Source: Pseudonocardia sp. EC080619-01 (GTDB lineage: Bacteria > Actinomycetota > Actinomycetes > Mycobacteriales > Pseudonocardiaceae). Taken from it: a stretch of 64,000 nucleotides of DNA. The stretch spans positions 310,001-374,000 of the forward strand of contig NZ_CP012185.1 in NCBI RefSeq assembly GCF_001420995.1, given 5' to 3'. Each line of letters begins with the position of its first letter. Position 1 is the stretch's first letter. Under the pieces are notes generated by a model. That model ran no database searches, was not told the DNA's origin, and saw only the letters and a list, made by a program, of their open reading frames with translations. Positions 8,501 to 16,625 of the stretch are shown here, piece by piece. The position numbers and the translations under genes are program-made.

Positions 8501-9831
8501 ACCCCCCGATGCTCGAGCGCGCGCTCGGCGCCACGAACGCCGCGCGGGTCGAACGTGAACCCGGGCGCGGTTCGTTGTTGACGGTGCTGGCCGAGGCCGA
8601 GCTGGACGGACACGACCCGGAGGCCCTCCTGCAGGAGGTCGCCCGCCGCCGCGAGCTCGGCACCGCCGAGAACGTCTCCGACGTGCTGCGGTGGCGGATC
8701 GCGCACGCGCTGCCACAACGAGTCCCCGACGACCCTTCGGCCGCACAGCGACTCACTACCTGGACCGTCGACGGGGACGACACCGCGGCCCGTCAGCAGA
8801 ACCGGCTCGCCCCGCTGATCACCTCCCGCCTACGCGAACTCGGCGAACAGGCCGCGGCCGAGCAGGCGGCATGGGCGGTCGAACACCTAGGCGCCGGACC
8901 GGACCCCGAGCAGGAGCCGCAGAGCTACGAGGACTGGGTACAGCGCGCCGGCGTCGCGGCCGGCTATCGGGAGTACGCCGGCCTCGCAGCCGAGTCGCTG
9001 ACCCTGGGCCCGGCACCTGCCGCCGACGACGTACACGCCCGAGCCTGGTGGACCCGCGCCGTGGTCGCACTGGGCGGTGAGTCGGCGATGCCGCGGCACC
9101 ATGCGCTGTCCGACGCCCAGCTCGCCGAGAAGATCCGCACCTGGGAACGCACCCGCGCCGTCGCGCCGGTCTACGCCGCCGACACCCTGGCCGCCGCACA
9201 CACCCGGCTGCACGAGGCGCAGGTATTGGCGGTCCTTACCGGCGCACAGCGTGACAACACTCGAGCATCGGAGGTCGAGCGCGAGCTCAGCGGAGTCAGC
9301 GCCGAAGGAGCAGAGACGATGGTCCGTGTCGCCCGCGAGCAGGTCGCCGGCTGGTCGGCCGCCCACACCCGCCGCGCCGACTGGTACGCCGAGGTGCGCG
9401 AGGTCGCCGACGACGCGCGGTTCGCCGCCGAGGAACTACGGCGTCGGGGCCGTGACTGGCGCGTCGATCCCGAACCCGAGCAGCTGCCCCCGCACCGGGA
9501 CCGAGGCGCCAGCACCGGGCCGGCTCCCGACGACGACGAGGCGACCGGTCGCGACGACGGACAGCAGCCCTCCGACCAGCGCGAGAGCCCTCCGACCACT
9601 GAGTCTTCCTGGGTCGGCGCGAACACTGCCGCCGCGGACCGGCGGGCGGCGCTACGCCGTGCTCGGCAGACGAGCCGAGTCCGCACCGAGCAGTCCCGAG
9701 ATATAGCCGGGCGCGACGCGTCGCGTTCGACCACCCAGGCGCGTGCCGAGGAGGCGGCACGACGCGACCGTCATGATCGGGACCGCGACGCTCATCGAGA
9801 CCAGTCTGAGGGGTTGGGTCAGGCTGACTGA
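5515..9831 (+). CDS. MobF-family conjugative relaxase/helicase (TrwC/TraI-like)
   Basis: The product of about 1438 residues nicks oriT, binds the 5' end covalently and unwinds the transferred strand. The N-terminal relaxase domain has an early candidate catalytic Tyr (GAVEYLLRG, residue ~14), the FSAPKSVSV motif and the metal-binding histidines HSTNREDEPQLHTH (~230-245). A RecD/TraI-type helicase follows: Walker A GPAGAGKS (~577), Walker B VVDEAG (~652), and the late motif VTVHASQSLT through YPGITRGRES. The tail is charged and disordered. I prefer the GTG at 5515 because related proteins begin close to LRINT; the frame also opens at an ATG at 5470, but 15 extra residues would be atypical. It converges with the transfer operon. 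Confidence 0.93.
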   Translation: MLRINTVGAGAVEYLLRGSGCTAHRGDDASLDRSIDADVEADGSEYFASAVSRGEPEGRWFGSGLEALGLPVDSGEVVRPDDVRAVFGQLRRPESTEEDPVYLGSKPRKYRSPEERAQRAIEREPGAPSEERVEEIRRAAESDTRRSVAYYDWTFSAPKSVSVYYTALLAAGASDEATGVRRAHDEAVETAVRFADARVAVTRTGRHCGPRSRAGMGTFEQGRGTTWTLWGHSTNREDEPQLHTHAALLNRTATADGRITAVDGASFRGIKQAVDAVYQQALEQLVTAATGVGWRDRADGHAREIAGIDQGLMDAASTRTGQVDARVDALVREFRARTGRAPSAAAMHRIARMAVLDTRGPKSADAGPQALQRWVRAHSRELQASLSDASEAAVAGRPATSGPGEQVDRDELLAAAIERVAGRYAVWDIGNLTLAIKAEVGDRWSGLGLGQATPAHRAAALDGLARDAGRRSDVVRVSMTEPVEVPDGLRRGGAVAATGDGGYVLRGAHRERYASAAHLGREETVVARVCAPLEVGLAAGQAAAVREELAGRGLSHDQVEAITTILSSRMAGDVLVGPAGAGKSRTVGALADVWEREVGGRVLGLATSQVAAENLRGDGIPAINTTVFEKRFTPDHDGRVRQNLRRGDLLVVDEAGMSSTADLHLITRLAAAAGAKVVLSGDHEQLSAVEAGGLFEYLTRHAPSVAELVVVHRFEEPWERAASLLVRSGDTAAVAEYLTRGRLRAGTLEQMQQQAGEAWLADTLAGKQSLLIVGTNEHAVELSKTLRRELVRLGRVDDRSLGRIQGDQLVSFGDRVQARRNDRRLRVEAALRADGRSGTVQPVTNREVYTIVAARADGTLLGRDRHGAIAHFPTDYAEEHLTLAYAVTVHASQSLTVDTGHYLADEGTSRASAYPGITRGRESNHVWMVSQRDADEHHQQALRETARSRFSEVVEYSGGELSALATREEGEHQARSLVTLAGDWIDLAQARRHHSDPPMLERALGATNAARVEREPGRGSLLTVLAEAELDGHDPEALLQEVARRRELGTAENVSDVLRWRIAHALPQRVPDDPSAAQRLTTWTVDGDDTAARQQNRLAPLITSRLRELGEQAAAEQAAWAVEHLGAGPDPEQEPQSYEDWVQRAGVAAGYREYAGLAAESLTLGPAPAADDVHARAWWTRAVVALGGESAMPRHHALSDAQLAEKIRTWERTRAVAPVYAADTLAAAHTRLHEAQVLAVLTGAQRDNTRASEVERELSGVSAEGAETMVRVAREQVAGWSAAHTRRADWYAEVREVADDARFAAEELRRRGRDWRVDPEPEQLPPHRDRGASTGPAPDDDEATGRDDGQQPSDQRESPPTTESSWVGANTAAADRRAALRRARQTSRVRTEQSRDIAGRDASRSTTQARAEEAARRDRHDRDRDAHRDQSEGLGQAD

Positions 9832-9913
9832 GGGTGAGAGTCTGTAGTGGTCGTCGTCGGCGGCTCTGTCGCCGGACGTCGCCGAGCGAACGGTCTCGGT
9901 GCGTGGGTTCGGC

Positions 9914-10654
9914 TCAGCCGAAGGGATAGATCCGCTCATCGGGAGGGGTAGGGCCGGCCCACGGGCGCTGCGCCGCCCGCTGCTCGCGACGCAGGGTCTC
10001 AGCACGATGTTCGGGTGTGGGCAGCAGCCAGATCTCGTGCTGCTGCTCCCACAACTCGGTGCAGGGCGCGCGGAAATGCTCGGTGGTCGCAAGTTCCTGG
10101 TGCAGCGGCGGGATCAGGATCTCGAACGGTGCCGAGGCGCGGGGCGGTCCCCAGTGCAGCTCCAGATGCCGGAACGCGTCGGTCGTGCGGTACTCGATCG
10201 AGCTGCGGAACGTGGAGTACAGGTCATCGAGGACGTCCTGGAGGGAGCCGCGGTCGAGCTCGCACCGGGCACTCTCGCCGGCCACTCGCGCCGTGGCCCC
10301 GACCATGAGGTGGGCGTGCAGCCAGGACCCGGTCTGGCCAGGCAGTACCGAATGGATGATCGGGGTGATCTCGAGATGACAGGGCCATGCTCGTCCGTCC
10401 CGAGCGGCATAGCCACCGAGGAGTTGAGTCTGCGTCACGGTCCGCTCGACCGCGCTCGACACCGCGCGTCGGAGCAGGTCGAGGTCGTCGGTCTCGCCGC
10501 GCTCGACGAACCGGTCGAAGAGCAACGACAGCGTCGGCGCTACCGAGACCTGAAGGTCGAGCGCTCCGACCGGGGGCTCCTCGTCGGGGTGGACGAACAG
10601 CGGCACTGCCTTGTTGGTTGCCAGCTGCCTCGCCACGCGTTGTAGACCCTGCAC
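9914..10654 (-). CDS. Unknown protein, last gene of the transfer operon
   Basis: The protein of about 246 residues contains ITPIIHSVLPGQTGSWLHAHL, with an HxH pair, and ends PPDERIYPFG. It has no signal peptide or membrane segment. I chose the GTG at 10654 (VQGLQRVARQL) because AGGGAGGGAGAGCAG directly precedes it; the frame also opens upstream at 10726. The HxH after a hydrophobic stretch is reminiscent of metal sites in relaxases, but the rest of the relaxase signature is absent. It is the 3'-most gene of the operon and converges with the relaxase, so a role in DNA processing is possible but unproven. Confidence 0.65.
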   Translation of the reverse strand: MQGLQRVARQLATNKAVPLFVHPDEEPPVGALDLQVSVAPTLSLLFDRFVERGETDDLDLLRRAVSSAVERTVTQTQLLGGYAARDGRAWPCHLEITPIIHSVLPGQTGSWLHAHLMVGATARVAGESARCELDRGSLQDVLDDLYSTFRSSIEYRTTDAFRHLELHWGPPRASAPFEILIPPLHQELATTEHFRAPCTELWEQQHEIWLLPTPEHRAETLRREQRAAQRPWAGPTPPDERIYPFG

Positions 10655-10744
10655 CTGCTCTCCCTCCCTGACGACCGGCCGGCCGATGGCATCTCCGGCA
10701 TCTACTGGTCTCGGTGTCGGCCACACGACAGCGGCAGGTGCTGC

Positions 10745-12046
10745 CTACATGGACTGCCCCTGTCCGCGGTCGGACTGCTCGCGACTCGCGCCGTTCGAGG
10801 TGCCGGATGTCGACGACGCATCGGGTGCACGGTCGAGTCGTTTGACGGCCCGCCGGGCGAAGCCCAACTGCGCCGATCGCGAGACGTCGCGCGCCCGGCG
10901 CAGCACGTTGAGTGGGGTGTTCTGGTCAAGATCGTGACGGTCCCGGTCAGCCAGCCGCGTCGCCATGTTCGCGAACTTCTCCGCACCGAAGGCCTTGTAC
11001 GGCGCCCAGAGCGTCTCTCTGTTGGTGCGCCAGTCCTTCATCAGGTTCGCCGTGGCGCCGAGCGCTGTCAGGCTCAAACCGATCGTGGTCTGCAGAGCGA
11101 GGCTGGTCTGGCCGGCGAGGCTCGCACCGGTGATCGCCACTCCGCTATCGGCGGTGGCCGCCCAGATCAGCGTCGATCGTGCCGAGAGCCGCCCGGAACG
11201 TAGCTCGGTCGCGCGGGTGCGGGCGGCGTGCGCAGCGTTCTGGGCTCTCTCGGCCAGAGCCCTCGATTCACCGGCCCGCATGGCCCGTGAGACGTCGGTG
11301 CGCAGCTCGGGCGTATGAGCACCCCGTTGGACCAAGCCGAGAGCAGCCTGTTTGGTCATCTGCCGGGTCGTGACAGGGTCGATCTGCGCCTCCATCCGGC
11401 GCATCATTGCCTCGCTCATCACCTGTGTCGGGGCGTGCGTCTGCGGCATGGGGCGGATCCCGACCTCGAAATGCCCTTGCTTGAGCAGGGTGCGCGCGGC
11501 GTCGACCCGCTGGAGCATGCCCGCCAGCGTGCCCGCGTCGGCCGGGGCGTGCTGCTCGCCGAGCTTGGTCTTCGCGGCCTTCACCTCGTCGTGCAGCGAC
11601 CAGGTCTCGCCCATGCTTCCACTGAGATCCATGGCCCTCTCGACGTCGTCGACAGACACGTTCTGCAGGGCGCCCTCGCGATTGCGTTGGGCCAGCTGGT
11701 CGAGTCCGTGGAACACCTCCCACAACGCGATCGGGCTGCCTCGGTCGCCTGCCTGCAGACGCAATCGCTCCCACTCCGGTGCCTGCGGACCGTGATCCGA
11801 TCCTGCCGGCGCGGAGGAACCGCCGTCGTCGTCGCTCAGACCGGCTCGGAACTGCTCTTGGATGTGCTCGAACTCAGCCAGCATGGACCGCCCACTGCGT
11901 TCCCCTCTGACGAAGCTCTCGAGCAGGGCGAGGGCCATCTCGGCACGGAGCTTGCGAGCGAGCACGCTCAGGCCTGCCTCCGTCGCCTCAAACTCGCTGA
12001 ACTCGACTCGTCCTGCCGCCTGAGCGGGCAGATCGTCGGCAGTCAC
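10745..12046 (-). CDS. Unknown 433-residue transfer-operon protein with a hydrophobic segment
   Basis: The N-terminal half is helical and charged, including LARKLRAEMALALLESFVRG and a probable coiled coil around SLHDEVKAAKTKLGEQ. The second half has an Ala/Thr/Leu-rich hydrophobic stretch (about residues 300-345, SLALQTTIGLSLTALGATAN) that could be one or two membrane segments or a buried helix bundle. The C-terminal tail is basic and Gln/Ser-rich. Its ATG overlaps the stop of the preceding gene (ATGA), so the two are translationally coupled. No known family is recognised; it is likely a conjugation accessory protein. Confidence 0.7.
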   Translation of the reverse strand: MTADDLPAQAAGRVEFSEFEATEAGLSVLARKLRAEMALALLESFVRGERSGRSMLAEFEHIQEQFRAGLSDDDGGSSAPAGSDHGPQAPEWERLRLQAGDRGSPIALWEVFHGLDQLAQRNREGALQNVSVDDVERAMDLSGSMGETWSLHDEVKAAKTKLGEQHAPADAGTLAGMLQRVDAARTLLKQGHFEVGIRPMPQTHAPTQVMSEAMMRRMEAQIDPVTTRQMTKQAALGLVQRGAHTPELRTDVSRAMRAGESRALAERAQNAAHAARTRATELRSGRLSARSTLIWAATADSGVAITGASLAGQTSLALQTTIGLSLTALGATANLMKDWRTNRETLWAPYKAFGAEKFANMATRLADRDRHDLDQNTPLNVLRRARDVSRSAQLGFARRAVKRLDRAPDASSTSGTSNGASREQSDRGQGQSM

Positions 12047-12480
12047 CGGCCGGACCTACGCTTCCAGCGCGCGAACCGCCCACGACCTTGCTCGCGCAAG
12101 CTGCGGTCGGCGATCCTGTCGGCCTCGCGGAGCGCGGCCCGCTCGTCGTCGGTCAACGCATCGGGGTCGCTGAGCTTCTCCTGCCAGTGAAGGCGCTCGC
12201 TCACCAGTTGCTGCGAGCGGTGCAGCTTCAGAAACATTCGGGAGAACTCGGCCTGGTCCTGCTCTGAGGCCACAGCGAACCCGCGGTCCCATTCGCCGGT
12301 CGGCACGATCCACCACATGTCCCGGTACCAGGTAGGTCCGACGTCGAACTCGGGCATGAGCGCGATTGCTTCGCCTGCGGCGACCAGTTCTTCGATGTCG
12401 GCGACTGCGATGCGCCCCGGCTCGGGCTCGGGGCTGGGCCCGTTGTGGTCGGATCGCGGGGGCAGGAAACGAACAGGCAT
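12043..12480 (-). CDS. Unknown 145-residue transfer-operon protein
   Basis: The start MPVRFLPPRSDHNGP is preferred, because the longer frame opening at 12537 has poorer codon use. Central text includes VGPTWYRDMWWIVPTGEWDR, and the C-terminus is helical and basic (RSLREQGRGRFARWKRR). It has no signal or membrane segment. It lies 120 bases after the coupling-protein stop and overlaps the next gene by four bases. Function unknown; the basic tail suggests nucleic-acid or partner binding. Confidence 0.65.
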   Translation of the reverse strand: MPVRFLPPRSDHNGPSPEPEPGRIAVADIEELVAAGEAIALMPEFDVGPTWYRDMWWIVPTGEWDRGFAVASEQDQAEFSRMFLKLHRSQQLVSERLHWQEKLSDPDALTDDERAALREADRIADRSLREQGRGRFARWKRRSGR

Positions 12481-12600
12481 GGATATTCCATTCCGTCGGG
12501 CGCACTGGGCGGATCCAGTCGCAATTCTACGGGACAACCTCGGTCCACCACGGGTTTCTCTTGTTGCCTGTGGACAGACCGCGATGGCCGGCGCACTTGG

Positions 12601-14430
12601 TCACCGCCTGTGCGCCGGTCTAGCGTCGGGGTAGGGACTCGGTGTGGCCTCGGGCGCCGGGCGGTGCGTGCCGCTGGCGGGGTAGCCCTCGACGTCGATC
12701 GGGATCTGCCGAGAGCGGATCGTCTCGACATCACGGCTGAGCTGGGCGCCGTCGGGTCGGTCGAGGGCGTCGACGCTCCGGGCGAGGACGGCCTGCAGAT
12801 GGCGGAAGACCAGCAGGACCTCGCCACGCTCGAGGGTCCGGACGTCGGCGGGTTGGTAGGTGTGGACGCGTTCGTGGCTGCGCGTCGCGCCACGCGCGCC
12901 GCTCCAGAGCCCGCCCGCGGGTTCCTGCAGGCGCATACGTTCGTGCTCGCCGAGGATGGTGGACAGCCACTGCAGGGTGGTGTGGTCCTTGAGCCCGCCC
13001 CAGATGCCCATCAGCGTGCTGTTGTCGAGCAGCGTGGTCGCCTTGTCGGCGCCGTAGGTGATGTCGAGCTGCGCCTTCGACTGGGCAGCCCAGTGGATCA
13101 GGACGCCGCGACCGGCGGAGTCGGCGAGGCTGGTGGGCAGATCCGGTACCGGGGTCGCCGACGGGAGCTCGTCGAGCACCGCGGTGGCAGGTGGGTCGAG
13201 ACGTTCCTGCGGGTAGCGGGTGGACATGGACCGGGCGGCCTCGATCCACTCGGCGACGATCGTGGTCAGGATCGGTGCGGCGGCGAGATCGTCGTTCTGC
13301 CCGGCGATCAGATACAGCGACCCTCCGGCGGCGATGAACCGCTCGACGTCGTAGGACTGGGAAGGAGAGCTGCACAGCTCGCGGATCCGGCGGTCGGCGA
13401 AGGGGGCCAGCGCCCGCCGAACCGAGAGCCAGACCGCGTCGGCGGTCTGGGGGACCATGTTCATCTCGGCCTCGAGGTCGGCGGCATACGAGGCGAGATG
13501 GTCGTGCGCGCGCAGCGCGGCGACCGGACCGCGGGCGGTGCGGTCGCTGGCCCAGTCCGACAGCCGGGACAGATCGGCCCCGGTGATCGCGGCCGCGAGC
13601 AGGTAGGCGCCCACAACGCCGACGGCGCGCTGGCGGAACACGCGATCGTTCCCGGCGCCGCGGCCGTCACCGGTCTCGACGGTGACTGCGGCGGCTTCGA
13701 CCAGAGTGCGGGCGCGGCGCCAGGCCCGAGCCGGGTCCTCACACCCATGCAGAGGCGACCAGCGCAATCCGGCCGGCCAGGCGACGGTGTCGGTCACGTC
13801 GAAGACCAGGATCGGGCCGGGCATACGCCTACGGGACCGGGTGAGTGCGGTGAGCATCAGCAAGTCGGGCTTAGTGGTCGAGCACAACAGCGCACCCGGG
13901 GCCTCGATACACAGGGGCGTCAGCCAGCGCCGGGACTTACCGGTCTGAGTCGGCGCCAGCGTGCCCGTCGGGTTCTCCAGCGGCGCCCACAACGGCCCGG
14001 TCGGGCCCTGCGGAAGCGGAATCCCGATCTCTCCCGGTTCCGCGGCGCGCCGCTCGGCCGGCGTCATCGACGGCCTCAGCCGTTCGGCACGGGTACGGCA
14101 CGCGCGAACCGACAGTTCCCTGCGGATCTGTCCACGAGTGGCGTGGCCAGGCCGGGTCGGACCCCACGTGCGCCAGCCCCACGTCCCGAGCACCCCCGCA
14201 GCGACAACGAGGATCATCGCTATCCCGAACAAGCACCCCACGAACAGCGCAGAGTGCTCGGTGAGCTGCGCGATCGCACCATCGGGAGGGATCGGTCCGC
14301 CGAGAGACGAACGCAGCAGCTCGCCCATGTCGTCGAACCCGACCAGCAACAGTCGCCCGGAACCGGACACCAGCCCGGTAACCATCGCGGCGACCTCCAC
14401 GACGAGCAGGACGAACGCGGCCAGTGCCAC
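12601..14430 (-). CDS. Type IV coupling protein (VirD4/TraG-like ATPase)
   Basis: The 609-residue protein has two N-terminal membrane segments (about residues 3-25 and 60-85), then a cytoplasmic ATPase. Walker A is PTQTGKS (~165) and Walker B AVLDELPS (~418). The spacing and the C-terminal region (LIHWAAQSKAQLDITYG, TLLDNSTLMGIWGG) fit actinobacterial VirD4 homologues. It links the relaxase-DNA complex to the transport channel at the inner membrane and powers substrate entry. The GTG at 14430 is the first start after an in-frame TGA; the ribosome-binding site is not obvious. It lies in the minus-strand transfer operon, 120 bases after a broken gene. Confidence 0.9.
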   Translation of the reverse strand: MALAAFVLLVVEVAAMVTGLVSGSGRLLLVGFDDMGELLRSSLGGPIPPDGAIAQLTEHSALFVGCLFGIAMILVVAAGVLGTWGWRTWGPTRPGHATRGQIRRELSVRACRTRAERLRPSMTPAERRAAEPGEIGIPLPQGPTGPLWAPLENPTGTLAPTQTGKSRRWLTPLCIEAPGALLCSTTKPDLLMLTALTRSRRRMPGPILVFDVTDTVAWPAGLRWSPLHGCEDPARAWRRARTLVEAAAVTVETGDGRGAGNDRVFRQRAVGVVGAYLLAAAITGADLSRLSDWASDRTARGPVAALRAHDHLASYAADLEAEMNMVPQTADAVWLSVRRALAPFADRRIRELCSSPSQSYDVERFIAAGGSLYLIAGQNDDLAAAPILTTIVAEWIEAARSMSTRYPQERLDPPATAVLDELPSATPVPDLPTSLADSAGRGVLIHWAAQSKAQLDITYGADKATTLLDNSTLMGIWGGLKDHTTLQWLSTILGEHERMRLQEPAGGLWSGARGATRSHERVHTYQPADVRTLERGEVLLVFRHLQAVLARSVDALDRPDGAQLSRDVETIRSRQIPIDVEGYPASGTHRPAPEATPSPYPDARPAHRR

Positions 14431-14550
14431 CGCCGTGGCAGGTAGGGCCAGGTCCTCGTGTCACGGGCGAGTACTTCGGGAGCGGTTCATCTCAGTTGGC
14501 ACCTCACTGCTGATGGGGCGACAAGGCTGCCCGACCGGCGATCGAGCGGG

Positions 14551-15150
14551 TCACGACGGAAATGCACCGTCAGACGGGATCCGGCAGGGCGTCGGCGTAG
14601 GCGGGAGGCCGACACCGCCGGCTTGGTCGAGGTCGTCGATGAGATCCCCGTCGGCATCGAGCCGGTTGATGGCATCACTGGCTTCGCAAAGCCCGCGGGT
14701 GGAATTGAGCGGCAGACGGTGCCGTAGGGCTCGATGGCATCGCCAGTGATGTCGAACGGGAGCCCGCCGGGGTCGACGCAACACCCTCCGTGCTCGCCGT
14801 AAGGGGGTTGGGCGACGGCAACACCGTCGCAGATGCCAGGGGACGGGTCTCCTACATAGGTGCGGGTCCTCGTGGCCTCGATGACCACTCGGTAGGAGAA
14901 TCCCTCGGGCAGCGCGAGCCTGCCGTCGGGGTCGTCGACCAGCGGTCCGTAGCCGGTGAACCCTCAGGCGGTTGAGCTGCGGCCGCGGGGGGCCCAGGAG
15001 AGCGTGCAGGGATCCGGTCAGGGCGATGCCGAGCCCGGCCTGGCTGGTGCGAACGAGGAGCGAGCGCCGGGTGATACCGGTGATGCCCAAGGTGGTCTCC
15101 GAGAACGCGGCAGACGAGCGACGGTCGTTGAGCTTCGGGGCCGCGGTCAC
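14551..15150 (-). pseudogene. PhoX-like phosphatase fragment with frameshifts
   Basis: From GTG 15150, which overlaps the previous stop as GTGA, the frame encodes a Tat-like leader (TRRSLLVRTSQAGLGIALTG). A second frame (about 14960-14710) then reads GYGPLVDDPDGRLALPEGFS, typical of the start of PhoX/DUF839 secreted phosphatases. Coding potential then returns to the first frame and stops at 14551 after CEASDAINRLDADGDL. At least two frame changes are needed. PhoX proteins normally exceed 400 residues, so this is a truncated, decayed gene. Confidence 0.5.
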
Positions 15151-15912
15151 ATCTGCAGCTCCGTGGAGGTGGGCGATCCGATCTGAGGGCGGTAGGTGGT
15201 GATGTGCCAGTCCGCGGCGGCGATCGCGGTGTCGGGGTCGGGGTAGGCGCCGGCCTCCCGGACCGCGGCGACGGCGATCAGCTCGGTGGGCGAGATGCGT
15301 CGGAAGGCCAGGACCTGGTCGTGATAACCGCCGTGGGCGGGATGGCGGCGGATCGCGATGCCCGGTCGGAGACCCGAGCTCGGCCTGCACCGCGCGCGGC
15401 AACACGTCGACGACGCGCTCGGTGAGCCGCGCCCCAGACGGCCCGCTCGGTGCGGCGGAACCCGGCGGGATCGGGGGGCGGCTCCAACGCTGCCCGGTGG
15501 GCGCGGGCCCACTCAGCCGGTGCGCGGTGACCTGCACCTGCCCGCCCCGGCTACGCCGCAGCTGTGGCCGCCCGTCACCGCTGGTGCCGTGGTGGACCAG
15601 GGCTCCGCGGGCCCGCACGATGAGCAGTTGGGTGGCCTCGATCCACCAGGCGTCGGTGTCGCGCCAGTACCGCCCGGCCGGGTCGCGGCGGGTGGTCGGC
15701 GCCCAGGTCCCGGCCGCGAGCGCCGCACCGGTGGTGTGCCCGGCGCGGGTCAGGGCGTCGCGTGCCGGTGCGGGGAGCTTGTTCCAGCCGACCTGCTCGC
15801 TCTGGTGCCAGCGAATCCGTGCGGTCTGCTCCGGAGCCGCCGGAGCAGGCGGGGACGCCGCGGGCGCCGGGGCGGGGACGGGTGGTGTGGTGCGGCGGGC
15901 AAGGAACCCCAT
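15147..15912 (-). pseudogene. Unknown transfer-operon gene interrupted by one frameshift
   Basis: The start MGFLARRTTPPVPAPAPA has a good ribosome-binding site (GAGAGGACACGCTG). The frame runs through WWIEATQLLIVRARGALVHHG to LPRAVQAELG. The coding frame then shifts by one base at about 15373-15376 and continues LRPGIAIRRHPAHGGYHDQV through AADWHITTYRP to a stop at 15147. Removing one G of a GGG run restores a ~254-residue protein. It may be a true mutation or an assembly error. It begins on the stop of the J-domain gene (TGATG). No known domain was recognised. Confidence 0.6.
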
Positions 15913-16625
15913 CAGCGTGTCCTCTCGGTGGCTCGGTGGCGGGCGTGCAGAACGGCGAAGGTCAGGGCACGGACGGTCCAGCAGGCCAGCGCGAGGGCGG
16001 CGAGGAAGCCGATCACCCGCGATTCCAGCGGCATCTCGTCGCGGGAGGTCACCGCGAGCGCCGCGGCAGCGAGGGTGGCCACTACGACCGCCCCTGCGGC
16101 GATCCGACCCGCCGGGAGCGGGGCCAGGCGCCACACCCCGAGCAGGAGCCGTCCGGCCAGCCGGCGGTGGTCGATCCGCCCGACCGGCCACCCGGCCGGC
16201 AGCAGGTCACCCTGATCCGCAGCCCGGCCACCGGGCGGCGGGGGAGGGGGCGCATAGCCGCTGGTCGGGGCGTAGTCGGTGTGAGCGACCGGCTCCCCGG
16301 CCGGGGTGTAGTCCGCTGAAGCGCCACTGGTGGTGTGTGCGGGCCCCTCCGCCGCAGATGGCGGCGAGAAGGGACGGTCAGGTTCAGGTCCGCCCGTGCT
16401 GTGCCTGGTGTCGTAAGCGTCGCGACGCACCGGGTCGGCCAGGACCGCGTAGGCCTCGGCGACAGCCCGGAACCGCTCGGGGGCGCTTGGATCGGGGTTG
16501 CGGTCGGGATGTAGTGCCAGAGCCTGGCGGCGGTACGCGCGCCGGACCTGGGTCCGGTCGGCGTCCGGGCCGACGCCGAGCACCTCATATAGGTCGGCAC
16601 CGCGACCGCTGGTGGGGGTGGTCAT
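15912..16625 (-). CDS. J-domain (DnaJ-like) membrane protein
   Basis: Residues ~10-75 form a J domain with the HPD signature (LYEVLGVGPDADRTQVRRAY, ALHPDRNPD). A Pro-rich linker (APPPPPPGG) follows, then two C-terminal hydrophobic segments (IAAGAVVVATLAAAALAV and VIGFLAALALACWTV). A membrane-anchored J-protein would recruit an Hsp70 chaperone to the inner-membrane transfer machine; this role is an inference. It overlaps its upstream neighbour by four bases and its stop touches the next start, so it is tightly coupled in the transfer operon. Confidence 0.85.
   Translation of the reverse strand: MTTPTSGRGADLYEVLGVGPDADRTQVRRAYRRQALALHPDRNPDPSAPERFRAVAEAYAVLADPVRRDAYDTRHSTGGPEPDRPFSPPSAAEGPAHTTSGASADYTPAGEPVAHTDYAPTSGYAPPPPPPGGRAADQGDLLPAGWPVGRIDHRRLAGRLLLGVWRLAPLPAGRIAAGAVVVATLAAAALAVTSRDEMPLESRVIGFLAALALACWTVRALTFAVLHARHRATERTR

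Noticed and set aside
12445..14445. Plus-strand 666-residue ORF
   Set aside because: Antisense of the VirD4-like coupling protein with its Walker motifs.
14551..16191. Single 546-residue minus-strand protein
   Set aside because: It is a chance read-through joining two separate genes because of a frameshift; starts at 15912 and 15150 with operon-style overlaps explain it better.
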